From Beroe forskalii (Eukaryota; Ctenophora; Nuda; Beroida; Beroidae), in the NCBI GenBank assembly GCA_011033025.1, contig WFMF01000218.1:186001-250000 (forward strand): 64,000 bases of DNA, given 5' to 3'. Positions 59,401 through 64,000 of the stretch are shown here, one piece after another (the stretch's first letter is position 1; each line of letters begins with the position of its first letter). The translations under genes were made by a program, and so were the position numbers. Under the pieces are notes generated by a model. That model saw nothing but the letters and a program-made list of their open reading frames with translations. It was not told where the DNA came from and ran no database searches.

Positions 59401-61866
59401 CTGCTATTACCAAATTAACTAAAACACAGTGTAAAAGCATTTGGAGATACTGAAGAGAAAAGAAAATGTGCTATGGTTTTATAGATAATGCGACCCTATT
59501 GATCCATTTAGTGATTTAAGAATGATTTAATAGAATTCTTTGTTAGCTTGCTATTGTTCACTTTTTGAACCGTTTATCATTTTATTATCTTTTCAATAAT
59601 TGTATCTCGGGACCTTGAGCCTTTTATCTCTTAATAAAATTGGCATAATTGGCATGATTCAATGCACACTGCACGCCTTTATTTAGATCTGAAAGGGTGT
59701 TGCAAAGTAAGGATATTTAGCAATCATAAATACCGAAATATAGGGGCGTGGAAAGCCAGATTTCTGAAAAGGGGCGAAAATCCGAATTACATTCAAAAAC
59801 CTGTTTAATGTTTTATTTTGTTGCCTCAAAGGTCTCATTTTATCAAAATGAAGAAAAATTTTCCTATCATCTGTCAGCTCAAAAGGGGAGATACAGGACG
59901 CCTGGAATTTGTGCGTCTTTATCGAGAACCCCATGGTTCCGCTGTGTTTATCATAATCATATTCTCCTAAGAATATGGAGAACATTTTACAATTTACATA
60001 TACATTGCACTATGTATGTAGAATGCCCCCTGTATCCTAGGATATACATTACATGTTACCATGCTCAGTGAAATGTCAACTGCCAATACCTTGCTTTCCT
60101 TGCGTGTATGACGTATACAATAAATAGACGGTTAAACGCCATCAATATACACTATTTTAGCCATCATAATGACGTCACTTTCAACCAATCATTACTTATG
60201 CTCGACACATAATACACTACACTACAGGCAGCATTTGGAACACTCTAATGAAATAATTAGTTAATCACATAATGAGATATCTTGCTTTTCCCTCATTTCC
60301 GTGTACCAATCCTGAGAGTATACTTTATTTAGGTAGTTCTTAATCACTTAAATAAGCTTCTACCGTATTTTATAGTACTGTACTCTCGTATACATTCAAT
60401 TCTATAACAATGTATAGGCAATGTATAATGTATAGACTATAGGTAGGTAATGTATAAGTGGTAGACAGCAGTGACTCATAGCACCATTTCACTTCTGATA
60501 TCAGGGGTTTGTTCTCACTTGAGTTTGTTTCAGTTTCGACATCGGATTACTTTGCGTTACTTCATTTTGACACCAGTTCAATCTGACACCAGTTCACTCT
60601 GACACCAGTTCAAAGTGTCAAGGTAAACTGGTGTCAGAGTGAACTAGTGCCACAGTAATCTTACTCCAGTTCACTCTGACACCATTCCACTTGGGCACCT
60701 GTTTACCGTGACATCTGTTCGCCCTGCTACCTTGACAAATAATTACAAGTTATGATACTCCCTAGTTAGGATAAACTTCCCATTTCAGATTGCAAAGGAT
60801 GCTAAGGAATGCGTACAAGAATGTGTTTCAGAGTTCATCAGTTTTATCACCAGCGAAGCTTCAGGTAGGTGTATTCTTACGGACTGCCTTTTTGATCATT
60901 AAAAGTACTTTGTTTTATAATTTTTCATCAAAACTTTGCAAAAGTTTTCTTATCGATTTGTAATGAGGTTTGAATGAAATTAAATTTTATTTTCAGATCG
61001 GTGTCAGCAAGAAAAACGGAAAACAATAAACGGAGAAGACATCTTGTTTGCGATGAATGCCCTCGGCTTTGACAATTATGTGGAACCTCTCAAAATTTAC
61101 CTTCAGAAGTATCGAGAATGGGTCAAACAGGTAAGGTCTAATTTGAATCATTGTCAAAACTTAGGGTTTGATTTCATTGGGATAGCCATTGGAAATGAAT
61201 GCACTAGATTTACGAATTTTGTCCTAGGAAAGCCAGTTCTGTCAGTTCTATGGTAATGCTATGCACTGATTCGGTGATTCGAAAATACCTGAAGTATTTA
61301 TCTTTCAGGGAGAGAAGAGTATTGTGCAAGTGAAGGGTGAAATGCCTGAAGATGAACAGCAGCGAGCTCGGGCTCTTCACGAACAAGTTCACTACGTCGG
61401 TACGTTGCAAATGGGACTTTTCGAATAAACTGAGATCTTAAAAAGGATAACATAGCTTTATCGGAAAATGGTTGTCCTTTTGAAAAGGAAACTTGGCGTA
61501 AACACAAGCTTATAATTCTCCTTTTATTGCTCTTTCAAGCTGAACCAATTTGGACGCGGTCGACGCACTACATTTCTATGATCGTATTCGCGCTATAACC
61601 TAATTACGCGCATTAATTTATTGTGCGCGCGTTTGTCAGCTATACGAAAGTCACAAACGTACATGCGCGACGCAGTACGTAAAAAAGGATTGGCAACTTT
61701 TCTGCATGATAAATTTGAGTTGATTTCTATGAATATAGATTGAGTTCCTTATCATATCTACTTTTCAGGTTCACTACCGCAGAGCATGTTGAACAACGTG
61801 GCCGACAATTCAGGACACCAACTCTACGCTACACACTTTCCCAACAATCTCTCCCAATTCAGCTAG
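56476..61866 (+). CDS. NFYB: NF-YB CCAAT-binding histone-fold subunit, 5' exon missing
   Basis: Visible exons: 56476-56614, 60789-60864, 60997-61130, 61309-61399 and 61769-61866, all GT-AG with matching phases, about 179 residues. NF-YB pairs with NF-YC through an H2B-like histone fold and with NF-YA to bind CCAAT boxes. The core is almost invariant: [48 protein letters not shown] and [11 protein letters not shown]. Both redox cysteines of the second helix are present. The C-terminal tail is short and not Gln-rich, ending ...N-L-S-Q-F-S. Exon 56476 begins in phase 2, so an upstream exon with the start codon exists but was not found; repeats lie immediately upstream. The first visible intron (4.2 kb) contains the antisense receptor gene. 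Confidence 0.93.
57130..59440 (-). CDS. LDLa-domain 7TM receptor (GRL101-like), one frame break
   Basis: Intronless minus-strand gene. The ATG at 59438-59440 opens with a hydrophobic signal peptide. The ectodomain has about four LDL-receptor class A modules (D-G-x-x-D-C-x-D-x-S-D-E signatures near residues 150 and 320, plus two degenerate ones) and many N-x-S/T sites. A rhodopsin-class 7TM core follows: TM1 near 58290, TM2 [11 protein letters not shown]-x-G, TM3 ending T-V-S-R-A-Y (DRY position), and TM7 N-S-I-I-N-P-I-F (NPxxY position). The best match by architecture is the LDLa-GPCR group related to LGR/relaxin receptors and mollusc GRL101, but no leucine-rich repeats are present. The first frame stops at 58235 just after TM1, and the rest is one base out (58263-57130). 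Removing one G in the A-A-A-G-G stretch near 58245 joins them. Total is about 770 residues. Ligand unknown. Confidence 0.82.
59441..60788. other. Rest of NF-YB intron, promoter side of the antisense receptor
   Basis: No exons recognised on either strand. It contains TATA-like AT-rich DNA upstream of the receptor ATG and the repeat cluster listed separately at 60570-60735. Confidence 0.5.
60570..60735. repeat. Clustered direct and inverted CTGACACCAGTTCA repeats
   Basis: Three direct copies of TGACACCAGTTCA(A/C)T at 60570-60612 are followed by an inverted copy (AACTGGTGTCAGAGTGAACT near 60627-60646) and then further diverged direct copies to 60700. The inverted copy can pair with several of the direct copies. 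It lies about 50-200 bp before the NF-YB exon acceptor. Confidence 0.85.
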
Positions 61867-62779
61867 GGCAGCTCTACCAGAATCTCCAACCTCACACACT
61901 CACCCAACATGCTCTAACTCATTATTTGATACCTTACCATCGTTTTATTTGTTGATAATTTGAGGATATATTCAATATGTATTACTGATCTGCTTTGGTT
62001 CGTAATGCTCGGATGAAAACAATAACCATACAGCGAGATTATGTGCGCTTCAGTTAGAAGCAATTGACATTTAATTCTACGAAAGGTTTCATGATTAATT
62101 CAGGAGTTTGATGCATAATGTAACTTGATGAATTATGTGTTGCAACAAGGGAACCTAGCTTCTCCAGAATTTGCTATATCGTATGCTTTCAAGGGACTAT
62201 TGTGAAAGTTGATTGTGCTTTGGCTTAACATCGATATATACCAGCATTGACTGTTACAGTATCATCAAAATGGAAAGCACTATTTAACGATTAATAATGA
62301 TATATATTGACTGTAATTAGTTAAACAGTTTGATGTACGATAAATTATACCTAAAAATTTGTTATTCAAAAAGATTTTATTTTATTTTGTTGCTATTTAT
62401 CTTGAACTCAAGAATTCAATCATTTAGAAATGGTTGCAAATCAATTTTAATGCCATCGGGCATCGATATTCATACATCATCACTTCTCAAAACGTATGAA
62501 ATCATACAAAATAAATAAATTATTAAAAACGATAGAAGGTATATCTAGCTGAGAACTTCAAAATCTGTGGTGGCATGGAAAGAATTTTTAGGGATTTCAA
62601 AAGACTGTATTTTCAATAATAATGATTAAAAATATACTGGCACTTATCATGTGCAAAAAATACAGGAGATCACTTCCTTGAAGAGATTGTTTCCTCTTAA
62701 CGTTTCTTGATGAGCCATTGTGCCATATGAAACGCGGTACAGAAACATCGCTGTTAAATTTCCTTAAAGAGATCGTGTT
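61867..62779. other. Convergent intergenic region
   Basis: Lies between the stop codons of NF-YB (+) and the membrane-protein gene (-). It should hold both 3' UTRs. AATAAATAAAT at 62510-62520 is a reasonable poly(A) signal for NF-YB, giving a 3' UTR of about 650 nt. No coding feature is supported. Confidence 0.55.
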
Positions 62780-63514
62780 TCATATCTCAAAACTGGAAGT
62801 AAGTTGCATGATATCTTCCTGTCCGAGGTTCCTTGATCCGGGAACCATTCTGCCGTGTAACTGTCTGAACTTCTCTGTTATGATGTTCCCCGGGGTTCTC
62901 CCCCTTCTTTTCATCTTTCCGCCACTGCTTCCTGCACCTGGCAGAGAACGATTGTCACTTCAGTCAATTCAGTCTATCAAACAACATTTGGGTACTTTTT
63001 TGAACAGAGAGTTAGCAAAACGATTGCCAACGGACAGTTTGAGTCAACCATTTTACTAACCTGGTCGAGTGTATAGAGTGTCCTCAGACTCGTCTCCATC
63101 TTCTGAGTCAGTTTCAGCGAACACGAAGTTATTGTGTCCTCCTTTCACCTGATGATACAAGGAGAATGGTTTCAGAACTTCAAAAAAAGCATATTTTATT
63201 TAAGTTCTGACATCTTTTATTTAAGCTCTATTTAAGTTAAATTTGTGGATAATTAATAATCATTAATCATCAATCACTAATAAAATGTATTATCCACTGA
63301 AGTACTTGTAATTACGCCCGTGGGTAAGATCAAAGATTGAAACAAAAAGCTTCGCAAGAAATTACAATCAACTCACTCCTGAATACTTGTCGTTAGCATA
63401 GTTTAGCTGGGCATATCCATCCAGTTTGTGTTTGAGATTGGAGCTGTAGAGACCGAGGCAGCACAGTCCAATGATCAGAATAACGAATAGTGCAGCTCCT
63501 ACTCCTATGTAGAG
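62780..63514 (-). CDS. C-terminal part of a single-pass membrane protein, unidentified
   Basis: Three minus-strand exons in transcript order: 63377-63514, 63061-63148 and 62780-62937 (stop TGA at 62780-62782), with GT-AG borders and consistent phases. The first encodes a transmembrane helix of about 24 residues (small and aliphatic residues, ending L-I-I-G-L-C-C-L-G-L-Y). The rest is an approximately 100-residue presumably cytoplasmic tail with an acidic stretch (D-S-E-D-G-D-E-S-E-D) and a basic R-R-G-R-T-P segment. The topology suggests a type I receptor or adhesion protein whose ectodomain lies beyond the right edge. I do not recognise the family. Confidence 0.65.
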
Positions 63515-64000
63515 CTGAAGTTGAAAAATAAATAAAAACGAATCCTGAAGATAAAAACAATCAATCAATCAAACAGATTACATAGATGTCGCAAGTTCTG
63601 GAAAAGCTTTCTGAAATTTTGGCAAATATCTAACCCAGTAGCCCACTAACCCACCGCCATTTTTACTCCACCACCATTTGTACGTGCGTGATATTACTGA
63701 TTTAATCTACAGTACAAAAGTGCTGCGACGTCATGTTTCTTATAAATATTGACCATATTGTCTCAGTTGACGAGTCTAGGGTTGCATTATGATCAGATAA
63801 TGATTTGAGTGACTTAATATATTTCAATTAATCGCCCAACAAGTGTCTGGGAAGTCGTAATTATGCATTACAGTTTCGAATCCTACGAAACTTATTAAAT
63901 ATGGCTGAGCCAATGGAGAGGCCAAGGATAATCAGAAAATTACCCCTGGCAGTTTTGGTAATTACGGGAGGTTAAAGCCGTAAAATGTCCGGCACAACTT
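63515..64000. other. Upstream intron of the membrane-protein gene
   Basis: No further exon recognised up to the window edge. TCAATCAATCAATCAA near 63560 is a short tandem repeat. Confidence 0.45.

Overview
The window is a piece of a eukaryotic nuclear genome, almost certainly from an animal. Genes are split by many short to medium introns (about 100-600 bp, most GT-AG). The gene set is metazoan in flavour: a collagen-glucoside glucosidase, an LDLa-bearing 7TM receptor, an EGF/YWTD LDL-receptor-like fragment, an ABCG5/8-type transporter, a C2H2 zinc-finger protein, NF-YB, SMNDC1 and a TDRD3-like protein. Intergenic DNA is AT-rich. I cannot place the phylum from this sequence alone.

Layout. 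0.5-33 kb is gene-dense and all on the + strand: ankyrin-repeat protein (543-2420), PGGHG-like glucosidase (3917-5941), a P2X7-ballast-domain ORF inside a terminal-inverted-repeat element (5984-7479), POLG2-like mitochondrial polymerase accessory subunit (8023-9024), 16-finger C2H2 protein (9581-11857), SMNDC1 (13727-17165), CUTA (17984-19091), TDRD3-like RMI-N/RG protein (19452-21555, one frame break), mitochondrial CLPX (21919-26009) and an ABCG5/8-like half-transporter (26727-32646). 33.9-55.9 kb is a block of two interleaved satellite families: A, about 352 bp, and B, about 331 bp. They lie in alternating orientation as A- B+ A+ B- B+ A+ A+. A stranded minus-strand LDLR-like gene fragment (49066-50747) and a nested pair of TIR transposons (52832-54293) interrupt them. 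56.5-61.9 kb holds NF-YB (+ strand, first exon not found), whose large intron contains an LDLa-7TM receptor gene on the opposite strand (57130-59440). The right edge holds the last three exons of an unidentified single-pass membrane protein on the minus strand (62780-63514).

Most notable. Reconstructing the proteins forces several introns that have no usable GT donor. In three (ankyrin intron 2, ABCG introns 8 and 9) a GA...AG intron restores the exact frame and family alignment. In two more (CUTA intron 2, CLPX intron 6) the boundary reads GAG|TT...CAG|TT inside a short direct repeat. One SMNDC1 intron is GC-AG. Together these suggest a genome with relaxed 5' splice-site rules. Other items of interest are the TIR-flanked P2X7-ballast ORF, partial duplicated exon ends lying in introns, and three single-base frame breaks in otherwise intact genes. 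The frame breaks may be assembly errors.

How the genes relate: there are no operons, and neighbours are functionally mixed. Two mitochondrial proteins (POLG2-like, CLPX) and two RNA/Tudor-circle proteins (SMNDC1, TDRD3-like) are near one another, but nothing in the sequence shows that they are co-regulated.
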